From contig JAFRZX010000107.1 in the NCBI GenBank assembly GCA_017442315.1, positions 1-64,000 of the forward strand: a stretch of DNA of 64,000 nt, read 5' to 3'. The notes beneath the pieces are model-generated. The model made no database searches. It was not told the origin of the DNA and saw only the letters and a list, made by a program, of their open reading frames with translations. This DNA comes from Bacteroidales bacterium (lineage in GTDB: Bacteria > Bacteroidota > Bacteroidia > Bacteroidales > UBA932). The first letter of the stretch is position 1. The number at the start of each line of letters is the position of its first letter. Position numbers and translations under genes: made by a program. Below, in pieces: positions 44,026 through 53,344 of this stretch.

Positions 44026-46024
44026 AATATTTCTTAATCACACCGTACGCATCCTGAACTCCTAATTCACCTGCACGTGAAAGGTCGATGCACCCTTTTT
44101 CCTTATCCTTGAGATAAATCAGCACAAGGCCACGATTGAAATAGGCATCTCCCATATATGGATACAGATCTATTGCCTTTGTGTAACTGTCAATCGAATT
44201 CATATGATCTGCAGACAGACAGTACAGATTGCCAAGATTGAAATATATATAAGGTATGTCAGGAGTCAGACGTTCGGCTTCCTTCAGGTCTGCGAGCGCA
44301 TCAGAATAGTCATACTGGCGCACGACCTGGTCTTTTACCCTCGCCCTGGTATTCCCGGTATCATCCATAGACAGTACCTGGACATTACTTTCTATAGATG
44401 AAATGAAATCGATCATTTCAGCACGCAGCACACCTCTGTTAAGGAGATAGAAAGACCTGTAAAGAGCATCTGTCCCCCCTTCTTCAGCAGCTTTATCTAC
44501 AGCCTGTCCATAATATGACAAAGCAGAATTGAACTGCCGGCCACCATAATCGAACAAGGCACGCATGAACATATCTTTTGATGAAGGATCAGCCGAATCC
44601 CATGCCAATGCTTCCACTCTCTGAAGAAGTCCGGCATCAACAACGGATTCTTCATTACCCACAGAAACCCCAGCAGGAAGTTCTGATTCGAACCTGTCGA
44701 TCAACGGATTCCTGTATTTCCTGTCCAGAGCATAATTAGTGACATCCTTCACTCCGGTAAGTACAAACCTGTACAGAGGTCTAAGCCTGATGTCAATATC
44801 ACGGTGCTGAAGCAATTCATCATCAAAATCCTTCTTGGCAAATTCGGCATCAAGATTCAGCAATGAACTGTATTTCTTTGTTGTGTCGGCAAAGGAACCG
44901 GCATCAGCAATATTCTTTTCCCTATATTCCTTTATCTTCTTCTGAGCAGTATCATAATCACTCCTGGAAGCCTTCGTATTTCCCAACAGATCATTCACGT
45001 AGGCACGGTTCATATATGCCTTGGCAAAATCAGGATATAATTCTATGGCCCTGTCATAATCTTCAAGAGCATTCTCATACATCTTCAACTCAATAAACAT
45101 TGATGCCCTGTTGAAATAAGCAAGCACATTATCAGGATTGATGCCAAGCACTCTGTCCATATCATACAGAGCTTCTTCATATGCACCAAGCTGTGCCTTG
45201 ATCAGACCTCGGTTATATAAAGTCAGCGCATTGCCCGGCTCATCCTTCAGAACCCTGTCCAGATCCTTCAAGGCAGCATGGTAATCTGCTTTTTCATAAT
45301 ACATAATGGCCCTGTTGAAATAGGCAAATGTATTGGTAGTGTCAAGTCCTATAGCCTTATCCATATCTTCTATGGCAAGGTCATATTTCCGTTCGGAAGC
45401 ATACAGGCGTCCTCTGCGGATATATCCTTCAGGATCGAAACGGTCCAGTTTGATAGCCTTGTTGTAATCTGCCATTGCCTTCAATGTATCACCGAGGAAA
45501 AGATAGCTTGCGCCTCTGTTAAGGTACGCAGAAGGGTCTTTCGGCTCCTTCCGGATATATCTGTCAAAATCCTTGACAGCCTTATCAAACTGCTGGGACA
45601 GAAAATATGTGACCCCACGACTGAAATACAGACCTATGAATCCCGGTCTTAAACCTATGGCTTCTTCAAAATCACTCAATGCCGCATCATAATTACCAAA
45701 ACGGCTTTCTGTTATTCCACGATAATGATAACCAGAAGTAAAAACCGGATTGATACGCACAGAACGGTCAAAATCACGTTTTGCACCCCTTAAATCCCCA
45801 AGATTGTACTTGGCTATTCCCCTGAAGAAGAACGTCCAGTAATCGGAAGTATCCAGCTGGGACAGCACATTGAAATTTTCTATTGCCTGCGCATAGCGTC
45901 CTTCAGCCAAAGCCTTCCTGCCACGCATAAAGAAAACATCCTTATCATACTGGGCGCAAAGCTGCTGCACGGATCCTGCAAGCAGAACCCATATAACCAT
46001 CAGTAACTTTGCGAATCTTCCCAT
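44009..46024 (-). CDS. Secreted TPR-repeat protein
   Basis: This 671-residue protein has a signal peptide (AKLLMVIWVLLAGSVQQLCA) and about ten consecutive tetratricopeptide repeats: YAQAIENFNVLSQLDTSDYW, YDAALSDFEEAIGLRPGFIG, FDKAVKDFDRYIRKEPKDPS, YNKAIKLDRFDPEGYIRRGR, YENALEDYDRAIELYPDFAK and more. A less regular middle with RKYRNPLIDRFE and two repeats near the end follow. Such periplasmic TPR proteins serve as assembly scaffolds. It starts a three-gene run with the HAD phosphatase and WalJ-type hydrolase. Confidence 0.85.
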   Translation of the reverse strand: MGRFAKLLMVIWVLLAGSVQQLCAQYDKDVFFMRGRKALAEGRYAQAIENFNVLSQLDTSDYWTFFFRGIAKYNLGDLRGAKRDFDRSVRINPVFTSGYHYRGITESRFGNYDAALSDFEEAIGLRPGFIGLYFSRGVTYFLSQQFDKAVKDFDRYIRKEPKDPSAYLNRGASYLFLGDTLKAMADYNKAIKLDRFDPEGYIRRGRLYASERKYDLAIEDMDKAIGLDTTNTFAYFNRAIMYYEKADYHAALKDLDRVLKDEPGNALTLYNRGLIKAQLGAYEEALYDMDRVLGINPDNVLAYFNRASMFIELKMYENALEDYDRAIELYPDFAKAYMNRAYVNDLLGNTKASRSDYDTAQKKIKEYREKNIADAGSFADTTKKYSSLLNLDAEFAKKDFDDELLQHRDIDIRLRPLYRFVLTGVKDVTNYALDRKYRNPLIDRFESELPAGVSVGNEESVVDAGLLQRVEALAWDSADPSSKDMFMRALFDYGGRQFNSALSYYGQAVDKAAEEGGTDALYRSFYLLNRGVLRAEMIDFISSIESNVQVLSMDDTGNTRARVKDQVVRQYDYSDALADLKEAERLTPDIPYIYFNLGNLYCLSADHMNSIDSYTKAIDLYPYMGDAYFNRGLVLIYLKDKEKGCIDLSRAGELGVQDAYGVIKKYCEDED

Positions 46025-46049
46025 CAGAAAATTATTTTACCGTTAACAG

Positions 46050-46057
46050 TATTTTTG
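46050..46057 (+). promoter_or_regulatory. Bacteroidota -7 box TATTTTTG, M28-type gene
   Basis: It matches TAnnTTTG on the plus strand, 49 bases before the GTG at 46107. Confidence 0.45.
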
Positions 46058-46088
46058 TTAATTTTGGCGTCCAAAACAAGACAACCTA

Positions 46089-46096
46089 CAAATATA
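46089..46096 (-). promoter_or_regulatory. Bacteroidota -7 box TATATTTG (minus), TPR operon
   Basis: It matches TAnnTTTG on the minus strand, 65 bases upstream of the TPR gene. It overlaps the plus-strand leader of the M28-type gene. Confidence 0.4.
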
Positions 46097-46106
46097 AGCA
46101 TTTATA

Positions 46107-47150
46107 GTGCTAACGCATCCAAAAATATTCACTTTTTCCTTTTTAAAAGCAGTCTTAGCCCTGACAGCTATATTTTCATATACACATATTTCTTCACAGG
46201 TGATTGTCAAAAGGGGTAATTGGGAAAAAGAGGAAGAAATCGTCTTGAATTCCATAAATACCGGGAAACTTGAAAATGCAATAGGTTTCCTTGCTGACAC
46301 AATCTGCGCAGGAAGAGCTACCGGCACTTCCGGGAGCATGGAAGCAGCGGCATGGATACAAAGGGAATTCCGGAATGCAGGCCTGATGACTTTCGGAAAG
46401 GGATACGGAAGACGTGTTTACGCAGGCAATGGCAAGACAGGACGTAACATCATTGGTATACTGCCAGGCTCTATCAGCATACCTCGCCAGAAGTATATCA
46501 TTATAGGAGCCCACTACGACCACCTCGGCATATTAAACGGGAAATTATTTCCCGGAGCCGACTCCAATGCTTCCGGAGTTGCAGCATTAACCACATTAGC
46601 ATCAATTTTCTCTGATATGAGACATGCCGGAAAAGTATATGACAGCAACATCATATTCGTAGCATTCGATGCAAAAGAATTGAATCTCTCCGGCTCACAA
46701 TCATTCTGGAGGCTCATTGAAAACGGAGAACTCAGAGACCCTATCACAAACAGACAGATATTTCCTGAAGACATTTCCCTGATGATAAACATAGATCAGA
46801 TCGGAAGCACACTTTCTCCTGTAGGGAAAAGGGAGGACTATCTGATAATGCTCGGCAACAATTCACTCAACCGTTCTGAACGCAATCTGCTCCAGATCTG
46901 TAACAAAGATACGGGTCTGAACATGGACCTCTGTCTGTCATATTACGGCAGCAGAAACTTCACCGATCTGTTCTACAACAAAATAGCAGATCAAAGCATA
47001 TTTGTACAGAACAGGATACCTGCCGTCATGTTCACATCAGGCATAACCCTTAACAACAACAAGACCCGCGATACAGTCGCGAGTCTTGATATGAATATTC
47101 TGCTGAAACGCATCCTGCTTATCTACCACTGGACAAGCATGATGCTTTAG
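46107..47150 (+). CDS. M28-type peptidase homologue, probably degenerate active site
   Basis: This 347-residue secreted protein begins at a GTG (46107) with a signal-peptide-like segment (FLKAVLALTAIFSYTHISSQ). It has the M28 fold with IIIGAHYDHLG (His, Asp), FPGADSNASGVAAL (bridging Asp) and LMINIDQIGS (Asp), all kept. But FVAFDAKELNLSGSQ has Lys where the general-base Glu of the EE pair belongs, and the last zinc-binding His, expected two or three residues before RDT, is Asn or Lys in LNNNKTRDTVAS. It may be inactive and instead bind peptides. Its stop overlaps the stop of the acyltransferase on the other strand. Confidence 0.8.
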   Translation: MLTHPKIFTFSFLKAVLALTAIFSYTHISSQVIVKRGNWEKEEEIVLNSINTGKLENAIGFLADTICAGRATGTSGSMEAAAWIQREFRNAGLMTFGKGYGRRVYAGNGKTGRNIIGILPGSISIPRQKYIIIGAHYDHLGILNGKLFPGADSNASGVAALTTLASIFSDMRHAGKVYDSNIIFVAFDAKELNLSGSQSFWRLIENGELRDPITNRQIFPEDISLMINIDQIGSTLSPVGKREDYLIMLGNNSLNRSERNLLQICNKDTGLNMDLCLSYYGSRNFTDLFYNKIADQSIFVQNRIPAVMFTSGITLNNNKTRDTVASLDMNILLKRILLIYHWTSMML

Positions 47151-47770
47151 AACAGGTGCTCACGTGTCCACCTCACACCTTCTTTTACAACCTTCGCAGG
47201 TATTCCAACCGCCATACATCTGTCCGGGACGTTCTTAGTCACAATCGAGCCTGCTCCAATAATACACCCGTCGCCCAAAGACACTCCTTTCATAACTCTG
47301 ACTCCAGGAGCTATCCACACATGCTCTCCGATGACAACCGGTCCCGGAGGATTGATTCTGTCACCACCTCCATCATAAACAGGATGGGAATCGGAAGTCC
47401 TTACGGTAATAGTGTTGGCAAACATACAATCCTTCCCCACCATGACTGACGAGCCATCCTCCTGGGCACAGAAATGCACTTTGGATGTAAAAGTCGTACC
47501 CTCACCTATCACAATGGTTATTCCATTACCTTCCATCCAGAAGCTGCAATCCGGACCTACATGACAATTATCTTCAAATACAATACGGTTTCCATTGCCT
47601 CTTATACGCACCGAGACATCCATCATAACGGAGCCCCTACCAACAACTATTACATTACCATCACCGACAACATCCTTTCGGATTACCGCGTTACCACTAT
47701 TTGCGACCATTATGCCAGGACAGAATAATGCTTTGAGCCGCAACAGGTGTTTCCTCAGATGGAAAGCCAT
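47147..47770 (-). CDS. Left-handed beta-helix acyltransferase
   Basis: This 207-residue hexapeptide-repeat transferase has the turns IRGNGNRIVFEDNCHVG, GNGITIVIGEGTTFTSKVHF, VMVGKDCMFANTITVRTSDS and PVVIGEHVWIAPGVRVMKGV ending with GDGCIIGAGSIVTKNVPD. It is of the WcaF/colanic-acid acetyltransferase kind, which moves an acetyl group from acetyl-CoA to a sugar hydroxyl. A likely catalytic His is in TSDSHPVYDGG. It follows rfbB after 5 bases and would decorate the polysaccharide. Confidence 0.85.
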   Translation of the reverse strand: MAFHLRKHLLRLKALFCPGIMVANSGNAVIRKDVVGDGNVIVVGRGSVMMDVSVRIRGNGNRIVFEDNCHVGPDCSFWMEGNGITIVIGEGTTFTSKVHFCAQEDGSSVMVGKDCMFANTITVRTSDSHPVYDGGGDRINPPGPVVIGEHVWIAPGVRVMKGVSLGDGCIIGAGSIVTKNVPDRCMAVGIPAKVVKEGVRWTREHLF

Positions 47771-47775
47771 ACAAA

Positions 47776-48906
47776 TCAGCCTTTATACATTTCTTCGTAA
47801 TACTTCTGATAATCTCCGGAAGTGACATTATCCATCCACTCCTGGTTATCCAGATACCAGCGCACTGTCTTCTCTATCCCTTCCTCGAACTGAAGGCTTG
47901 GCTCCCAGCCCAGCTCCTTCTGAAGTTTGGAACTGTCGATTGCATAACGGGCATCATGTCCCAGACGGTCCGTAACATAGGTGATCAGATCAAGACTATG
48001 ACCCTCAGGATTGCCTAGGATACGGTCTACTGTCTTTATCATCACCTTTATAAGATCAATGTTCTTCCACTCATTGAAGCCACCGATATTGTAGGTCTCT
48101 GCTACTTTTCCTTCATGGAAGATCAGATCAATGGCTCTGGCATGGTCCTCGACATAAAGCCAGTCACGGACATTCTCACCCTTGCCATACACTGGAAGAG
48201 GCTTACGATGACGGATATTGTTGATAAACAATGGTATCAGTTTCTCCGGAAACTGGTATGGACCATAATTGTTTGAGCAGTTTGTCACTATGGTAGGCAT
48301 GCCATAAGTATCATGATAGGCACGCACGAAATGATCTGAAGACGCCTTTGCAGCACTGTATGGACTGTGAGGATTGTACTTGGTCGTCTCATAGAAGAAA
48401 TCATCACCGTAAGCCTTGTGGCCTTCTGATGACGCAACCGTCTTGAACGGAGGCTCTATACCCTCCGGATGATTCATCTTCAAGGCACCATAGACCTCGT
48501 CCGTTGATATGTGATAGAAACGCTTCCCTTCATACTTTTCAGGAAGGGATTCCCAGTACAGCTTGGCTGCCTGAAGAAGACTCAGAGTCCCCATCACATT
48601 GGTACGGGCAAAGGTGAAAGGATCCTTGATGGAACGGTCCACATGAGACTCCGCTGCCAGATGGATGATTCCGTCTACCTTCTCTTCCTGCATCAGCTGA
48701 TAAAAGGACTCGAAATCACAGATGTCCATCCTGACGAACTTGTAGTTTGGCTTATCCTCTACATCCTTCAGATTTGCAAGATTGCCTGCATAGGTCAGCT
48801 TGTCGAGATTGATGATATTGTATTCCGGATATTTGTTCACGAACAGCCTCACTACATGTGAGCCGATGAAACCGGCACCACCGGTGATCACTATATTTCT
48901 TCTCAT
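47776..48906 (-). CDS. rfbB: dTDP-glucose 4,6-dehydratase
   Basis: RfbB makes dTDP-4-keto-6-deoxyglucose, the second step to dTDP-L-rhamnose. At 376 residues it has NAD-binding ITGGAGFIGSHVVRLFVNKY, HLAAESHVDRSIKDPFTFAR, the active-site stretch HISTDEVYGALKMN and catalytic tyrosine/lysine in YSAAKASSDHFVRAYHDT. It overlaps rfbD by 4 bases. The order on the minus strand is rfbC, rfbA, rfbD, rfbB, acyltransferase. Confidence 0.96.
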   Translation of the reverse strand: MRRNIVITGGAGFIGSHVVRLFVNKYPEYNIINLDKLTYAGNLANLKDVEDKPNYKFVRMDICDFESFYQLMQEEKVDGIIHLAAESHVDRSIKDPFTFARTNVMGTLSLLQAAKLYWESLPEKYEGKRFYHISTDEVYGALKMNHPEGIEPPFKTVASSEGHKAYGDDFFYETTKYNPHSPYSAAKASSDHFVRAYHDTYGMPTIVTNCSNNYGPYQFPEKLIPLFINNIRHRKPLPVYGKGENVRDWLYVEDHARAIDLIFHEGKVAETYNIGGFNEWKNIDLIKVMIKTVDRILGNPEGHSLDLITYVTDRLGHDARYAIDSSKLQKELGWEPSLQFEEGIEKTVRWYLDNQEWMDNVTSGDYQKYYEEMYKG

Positions 48907-49820
48907 ACTATTTTGTTCTTAATGTTGTTTATGCACTTTTTCAATGATTCCGTCCAATAAGGTATCTTCAGACCGAAGGTATCCTTGATCTTTGTCTTAT
49001 CAAGAACCGAATAGGACGGACGGGTTACCGGACTTGGGAATTCATCGCTATGGCATGGCTGGATATCGCACGATGTCGTTCCATTGTATTCGGCTATCAT
49101 CTTTGTAAAATCATACCAGCTGCAGACACCCTCGTTACTGTAATGATATATCCCTGATCTGCTGTAACCGGAACTGCTATGCGGTTCTGCTGCATAATCA
49201 TCCAGAACCGCAAGGACTGCCTCGGCTAGATCAAGGGCATAAGTAGGGGTACCGACCTGATCGAAAACCACCTTGAGATGAGGCTTTGTCGCCGTAAGAT
49301 TCATCATCGTCTTGCAGAAGTTCTTTCCGAACTCACTGTAGAGCCATGCAGTGCGGATTATCACATGGCTGCATCCAACCGAAACTATCTTCTGCTCGCC
49401 ATGAAGCTTGGTAACGCCGTAGACTCCAGTCGGTGTGCCTTCCTGATCCTCCTTGCAGGGCACATTATAAGGTTCCTTGCCGAAAACATAGTCCGTTGAT
49501 ATCTGTATAAGAAGGCCCCCGACCTCCTTCATCGCCCTGGCCAGATTCTCCGGGGCTTCGGCATTAAGCTTCTCGGCAACATCCGCATTTGTCTCAGCTG
49601 CATCAACATTGGTATATGCAGCACAATTGACAATCGCCTCAACATTTTCCGCCTTTACCGCAGCACGTACTGACTGAAGGTCTGTAATGTCAAGATATGT
49701 CGTCTGATGACCTTCAAACTCATTCACATCGGTAAAGATAAACCTATGACTGCTGTACTTCGAGACTATACGCATCTCGTTTCCAAGCTGACCGTTGGCA
49801 CCTGTAACTAATATTGTCAT
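48903..49820 (-). CDS. rfbD: dTDP-4-dehydrorhamnose reductase
   Basis: RfbD makes the last step to dTDP-L-rhamnose with NAD(P)H. At 305 residues it has ILVTGANGQLGNEMRIVSKY, a substrate region with NCAAYTNVDAAETN, the active-site Tyr/Lys in YGVTKLHGEQKIVS, and RTAWLYSEFGKNFCKTMMNL. It is coupled to rfbB by an ATGA overlap and lies 3 bases downstream of rfbA. Confidence 0.95.
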   Translation of the reverse strand: MTILVTGANGQLGNEMRIVSKYSSHRFIFTDVNEFEGHQTTYLDITDLQSVRAAVKAENVEAIVNCAAYTNVDAAETNADVAEKLNAEAPENLARAMKEVGGLLIQISTDYVFGKEPYNVPCKEDQEGTPTGVYGVTKLHGEQKIVSVGCSHVIIRTAWLYSEFGKNFCKTMMNLTATKPHLKVVFDQVGTPTYALDLAEAVLAVLDDYAAEPHSSSGYSRSGIYHYSNEGVCSWYDFTKMIAEYNGTTSCDIQPCHSDEFPSPVTRPSYSVLDKTKIKDTFGLKIPYWTESLKKCINNIKNKIV

Positions 49821-49823
49821 CGA

Positions 49824-50729
49824 TTAATCCAGATTTGGTTTTCCTGTCTGACTTACCTCGTCCACTACACGTAGAAGATACTGCCCGTACTGATTCTTTA
49901 TCATAGGCTTGGCCAGTTCCTGCATCTTTTCTGCAGATATCCAGCCCTGACGATAGGCAATACCTTCAAGACAGGCTATCTTCAAACCCTGACGCTTCTC
50001 TATGACCTCTATGAATGTCGAGGCTTCAGATAGGGAATCATGAGTACCTGTATCAAGCCACGCAAAACCACGTCCCAAGGTCTGCACCTTAAGCTCTCCA
50101 TCCTTTAGAAACTCCTGATTGACTGTGGTTATCTCCAGTTCGCCACGGGCTGATGGCTTGATGCTCTTCGCAACATCAACAACCTTGTTCGGATAGAAAT
50201 AAAGACCGACTACCGCATAGTTGGATTTAGGATGCTGAGGCTTCTCCTCAATTGAAAGACAGTTACCATCTGAATCAAACTCTGCAACTCCATATCTTTC
50301 CGGATCACTCACCCAATAACCGAAAACAGTGGCCTTGCCCTCGTCTTCTGCAGAACGGACCGCCTCCTTCAGCATACCGCTGAAACCGCTTCCATGGAAG
50401 ATGTTGTCACCTAGGACGAGACATGCGCTGTCATCCCCTATGAACTCCTCTCCTATCAGGAATGCCTGAGCCAGACCGTCTGGGGACGGCTGTTCCGCAT
50501 ATGAAAACTCGACTCCATAATCACTTCCATCGCCTAGAAGCCTCCTGAAACCTGGAAGATCATGAGGCGTTGAAATTATAAGAATCTCCCTGATTCCGGC
50601 TAGCATAAGAACCGAAATAGGATAATAGATCATTGGCTTGTCATAAATCGGGAGCATCTGCTTGCTCACGCCTTTGGTTATCGGATACAAGCGCGTGCCG
50701 CTTCCACCGGCAAGTACGATTCCTTTCAT
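49824..50729 (-). CDS. rfbA: Glucose-1-phosphate thymidylyltransferase
   Basis: RfbA joins dTTP and glucose-1-phosphate. At 301 residues it has the nucleotidyltransferase start [20 protein letters not shown] and the phrase [34 protein letters not shown] with metal-binding Asp, [20 protein letters not shown], and [18 protein letters not shown]. It lies 12 bases after rfbC. Confidence 0.96.
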   Translation of the reverse strand: MKGIVLAGGSGTRLYPITKGVSKQMLPIYDKPMIYYPISVLMLAGIREILIISTPHDLPGFRRLLGDGSDYGVEFSYAEQPSPDGLAQAFLIGEEFIGDDSACLVLGDNIFHGSGFSGMLKEAVRSAEDEGKATVFGYWVSDPERYGVAEFDSDGNCLSIEEKPQHPKSNYAVVGLYFYPNKVVDVAKSIKPSARGELEITTVNQEFLKDGELKVQTLGRGFAWLDTGTHDSLSEASTFIEVIEKRQGLKIACLEGIAYRQGWISAEKMQELAKPMIKNQYGQYLLRVVDEVSQTGKPNLD

Positions 50730-50741
50730 TGTATCAACTGG

Positions 50742-51311
50742 TTAGTATAGTTTGTCATTATAATCAAATAGCCAATCGGCATCCTTCAGTCTCGGATGAT
50801 GCATATCCTTGTCAGATAGCACAGCCTTTTCAGCAGGTATATTCCAATCAATACCCAGATCCGGATCATCCCATGCTATAGCTCCTTCACTTTGAGGAGC
50901 ATAGAAATTATCACACTTGTACTGGAATACAGCCTCGTCCGACAGGACTGCGAAACCATGAGCAAATCCACGAGGGATAAAGAACTGGCGATGATTATCC
51001 TCCGACAGTTCGACAGCCACATGCTTTCCGAAGGTAGGAGATCCCTTGCGTATATCGACGGCCACATCCAGCACCCGGCCCTTCACAACTCTGACAAGCT
51101 TGCTCTGAGCATATGGTGGTTTCTGAAAATGAAGTCCCCGGAGGACTCCATAACATGACTTGCTTTCATTATCCTGGACGAACCTCACCTGACGGACCTG
51201 AGAATTGAAGTCACGCTCGGAAAAGGATTCAAAAAAATAGCCGCGGTGATCACCGAAAACCCTCGGCTCTATTATCACCACGCCATCAATATCAGTCTTT
51301 ATCACTTCCAT
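50742..51311 (-). CDS. rfbC: dTDP-4-dehydrorhamnose 3,5-epimerase
   Basis: RfbC epimerises dTDP-4-keto-6-deoxyglucose at C3 and C5. At 189 residues it has the cupin-fold motifs RGYFFESFSERDFNSQV, QDNESKSCYGVLRGLHFQKP (catalytic His), VVKGRVLDVAVDIRKGSPTF and FIPRGFAHGFAVLSDEAVFQ. As the first gene of the rfb run it has the promoter box at 51359-51366 upstream. Confidence 0.96.
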   Translation of the reverse strand: MEVIKTDIDGVVIIEPRVFGDHRGYFFESFSERDFNSQVRQVRFVQDNESKSCYGVLRGLHFQKPPYAQSKLVRVVKGRVLDVAVDIRKGSPTFGKHVAVELSEDNHRQFFIPRGFAHGFAVLSDEAVFQYKCDNFYAPQSEGAIAWDDPDLGIDWNIPAEKAVLSDKDMHHPRLKDADWLFDYNDKLY

Positions 51312-51358
51312 ATTTTGTATTCTGAAGAAGTTTTAACCGTAAAAAACTTTAGTAGCTA

Positions 51359-51366
51359 CAAATATA
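51359..51366 (-). promoter_or_regulatory. Bacteroidota -7 box TATATTTG (minus), rfb operon
   Basis: It matches TAnnTTTG on the minus strand, 48 bases before rfbC. Confidence 0.45.
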
Positions 51367-51448
51367 AGAACAATATGTCTAATTTCAAAAATGCATTTTC
51401 GTTCAATAAACTGTTCTTAATTTTCAAGGTTTATTCTCATAAAAATAG

Positions 51449-51456
51449 TAAATTTG
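51449..51456 (+). promoter_or_regulatory. Bacteroidota -7 box TAAATTTG, polysaccharide operon
   Basis: It matches TAnnTTTG on the plus strand, 39 bases before the ABC transporter ATG. It faces the rfb promoter, so both arms of the locus may be controlled from 51312-51494. Confidence 0.5.
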
Positions 51457-51494
51457 CAGGTTATTGTTTTACAAACACTTCTAATACATAGGTA

Positions 51495-53327
51495 ATGAAA
51501 GATTTCTGGATAATACTGAAGCGTTATGCTTCACCATATAAATTGTCTCTGGTTTGGGCGGTGATACTTAACATTCTGTCTGCAGTATTCAACATATGTT
51601 CATTCACACTGATAATCCCCATTCTCCAGATTCTCTTCAAGATGGATACGACTGTTTATGAGTTCATACCTTGGGAGACAGACATGACATTCAAGGACAT
51701 TCTGATGAACAACATCTATTTCTACATCACTGTACTTATAGATAAGGTAGGCGGCTCAAACACTCTGCTCATCCTAGGGGTATTCTTCGGATTCATAACC
51801 CTATTGAAGACAGCATGCTATTTCGGTTCATCAGCAGTAATGATACCATTAAGGACAGGTATAGTACGCGATATAAGGGTTCAGTTGTACAATAAAGTCA
51901 CCAGCCTTCCTATGTCATTCTTTTCACAACAACGTAAGGGAGACATAATAGCAAGAATGAGTGGCGATGTAAACCAGATAGAGTACAGTATAACAAGTTC
52001 ATTGGACATGCTCATAAAGAACCCTATTCTGATAGCTTTCTATTTCGGCACTCTTCTGGTTACAAGCTGGCAGCTCACATTATTCACTCTTGCATCCGTC
52101 CCACTGATGGCATGGGGTATGAGCGCAATAGGAAAGAAACTCAGAAGTGATTCACTAGAAACCCAGAAGCGCTGGAGTGCAACACTCACCCAGTTGGAAG
52201 AAACATTGGGTGGTCTCCGAATCATCAAGGCATTCATAGCCGAAGATAAGATGAAGGCCAAATTTGAAGAGAAATGTGACGCACACAGGAAAGCTATCAA
52301 CAAGGTTGCCACAAGGCAGGTTTCAGCCCATCCAGTCAGTGAATTTCTGGGAACAATCATGATAATGATAGTACTCTGGTTCGGTGGCACGTTGATTCTG
52401 AGCGCAAAATCACCTATTGATGCTCCGACTTTCATCTTTTACATGGTAATCCTATATAGTGTCCTCAACCCATTGAAAGAATTCGCCAGAGCCGGATATA
52501 CAATTCCTCAGGGTCTTGCATCAATGGAACGAATCAATGTAATCCTGAATGCAGAAAACAATATCAAGGATCCTGAGAATCCAAAACAGCTGAAAGAATT
52601 TGAAGACAACATAGAATTCAGGAACGTGTGTTTCCATTATGAAAACGGCAAGGAAGTCCTCACAGACATCAATATACGGATACCTAAAGGCAAGATGATA
52701 GCATTGGTCGGACAGTCCGGCTCAGGAAAGTCTACACTTGTCGACCTTATACCGAGATATCACGATGTATGTCAGGGAGAAATACTCCTGAACGGTACAG
52801 ACATAAGAGACTATAAGGTTAAAGATCTTCGGAGCCTCATCGGAAACGTAAATCAGGAAGCGATCCTCTTCAATGACACCATTTTCAACAATATTGCATT
52901 CGGTGTGGAAAATGCGACAATGGAACAGGTCATTGCTGCAGCAAAAATAGCAAATGCGCACGACTTCATAATGGAAAAGGAAGAAGGTTACCAGACAAAC
53001 ATCGGTGACCGTGGAGCTAAACTCTCTGGAGGACAGAGGCAACGTATAAGCATTGCACGGGCAATTCTAAAGAATCCTCCTATCCTCATCCTTGACGAAG
53101 CGACCTCAGCATTGGATACCGAATCTGAAAAGATTGTTCAGGAAGCTCTTGACAGACTGACTGGTTCAAGAACAACCATTGCAATCGCGCATCGCCTTTC
53201 TACAATCAAGAATGCAGATGAAATCCTCGTGATGCACGAAGGCAGGATTGTGGAGAGAGGAAAGCACGAAGAACTTCTCGCCATTGACGGCTACTACAAG
53301 AAACTGAATGACATGCAGGCATTGTAA
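51495..53327 (+). CDS. MsbA-type ABC transporter
   Basis: This 610-residue half-transporter with fused domains has six predicted helices in the first 340 residues, and an ATPase with ALVGQSGSGKSTLVDLIPRY, VNQEAILFNDTIFNNIAFG, KLSGGQRQRISIARAILKN, ILILDEATSALDTESEKIV and IAIAHRLSTIKNADEI. MsbA-like proteins flip lipid-linked oligosaccharides or lipid A. As the first gene of the operon, it would export the lipid-linked glycan; no Wzx/Wzy is seen. The next gene starts 18 bases on. Confidence 0.92.
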   Translation: MKDFWIILKRYASPYKLSLVWAVILNILSAVFNICSFTLIIPILQILFKMDTTVYEFIPWETDMTFKDILMNNIYFYITVLIDKVGGSNTLLILGVFFGFITLLKTACYFGSSAVMIPLRTGIVRDIRVQLYNKVTSLPMSFFSQQRKGDIIARMSGDVNQIEYSITSSLDMLIKNPILIAFYFGTLLVTSWQLTLFTLASVPLMAWGMSAIGKKLRSDSLETQKRWSATLTQLEETLGGLRIIKAFIAEDKMKAKFEEKCDAHRKAINKVATRQVSAHPVSEFLGTIMIMIVLWFGGTLILSAKSPIDAPTFIFYMVILYSVLNPLKEFARAGYTIPQGLASMERINVILNAENNIKDPENPKQLKEFEDNIEFRNVCFHYENGKEVLTDINIRIPKGKMIALVGQSGSGKSTLVDLIPRYHDVCQGEILLNGTDIRDYKVKDLRSLIGNVNQEAILFNDTIFNNIAFGVENATMEQVIAAAKIANAHDFIMEKEEGYQTNIGDRGAKLSGGQRQRISIARAILKNPPILILDEATSALDTESEKIVQEALDRLTGSRTTIAIAHRLSTIKNADEILVMHEGRIVERGKHEELLAIDGYYKKLNDMQAL

Positions 53328-53344
53328 CATCTCGCAAAAAAGCC

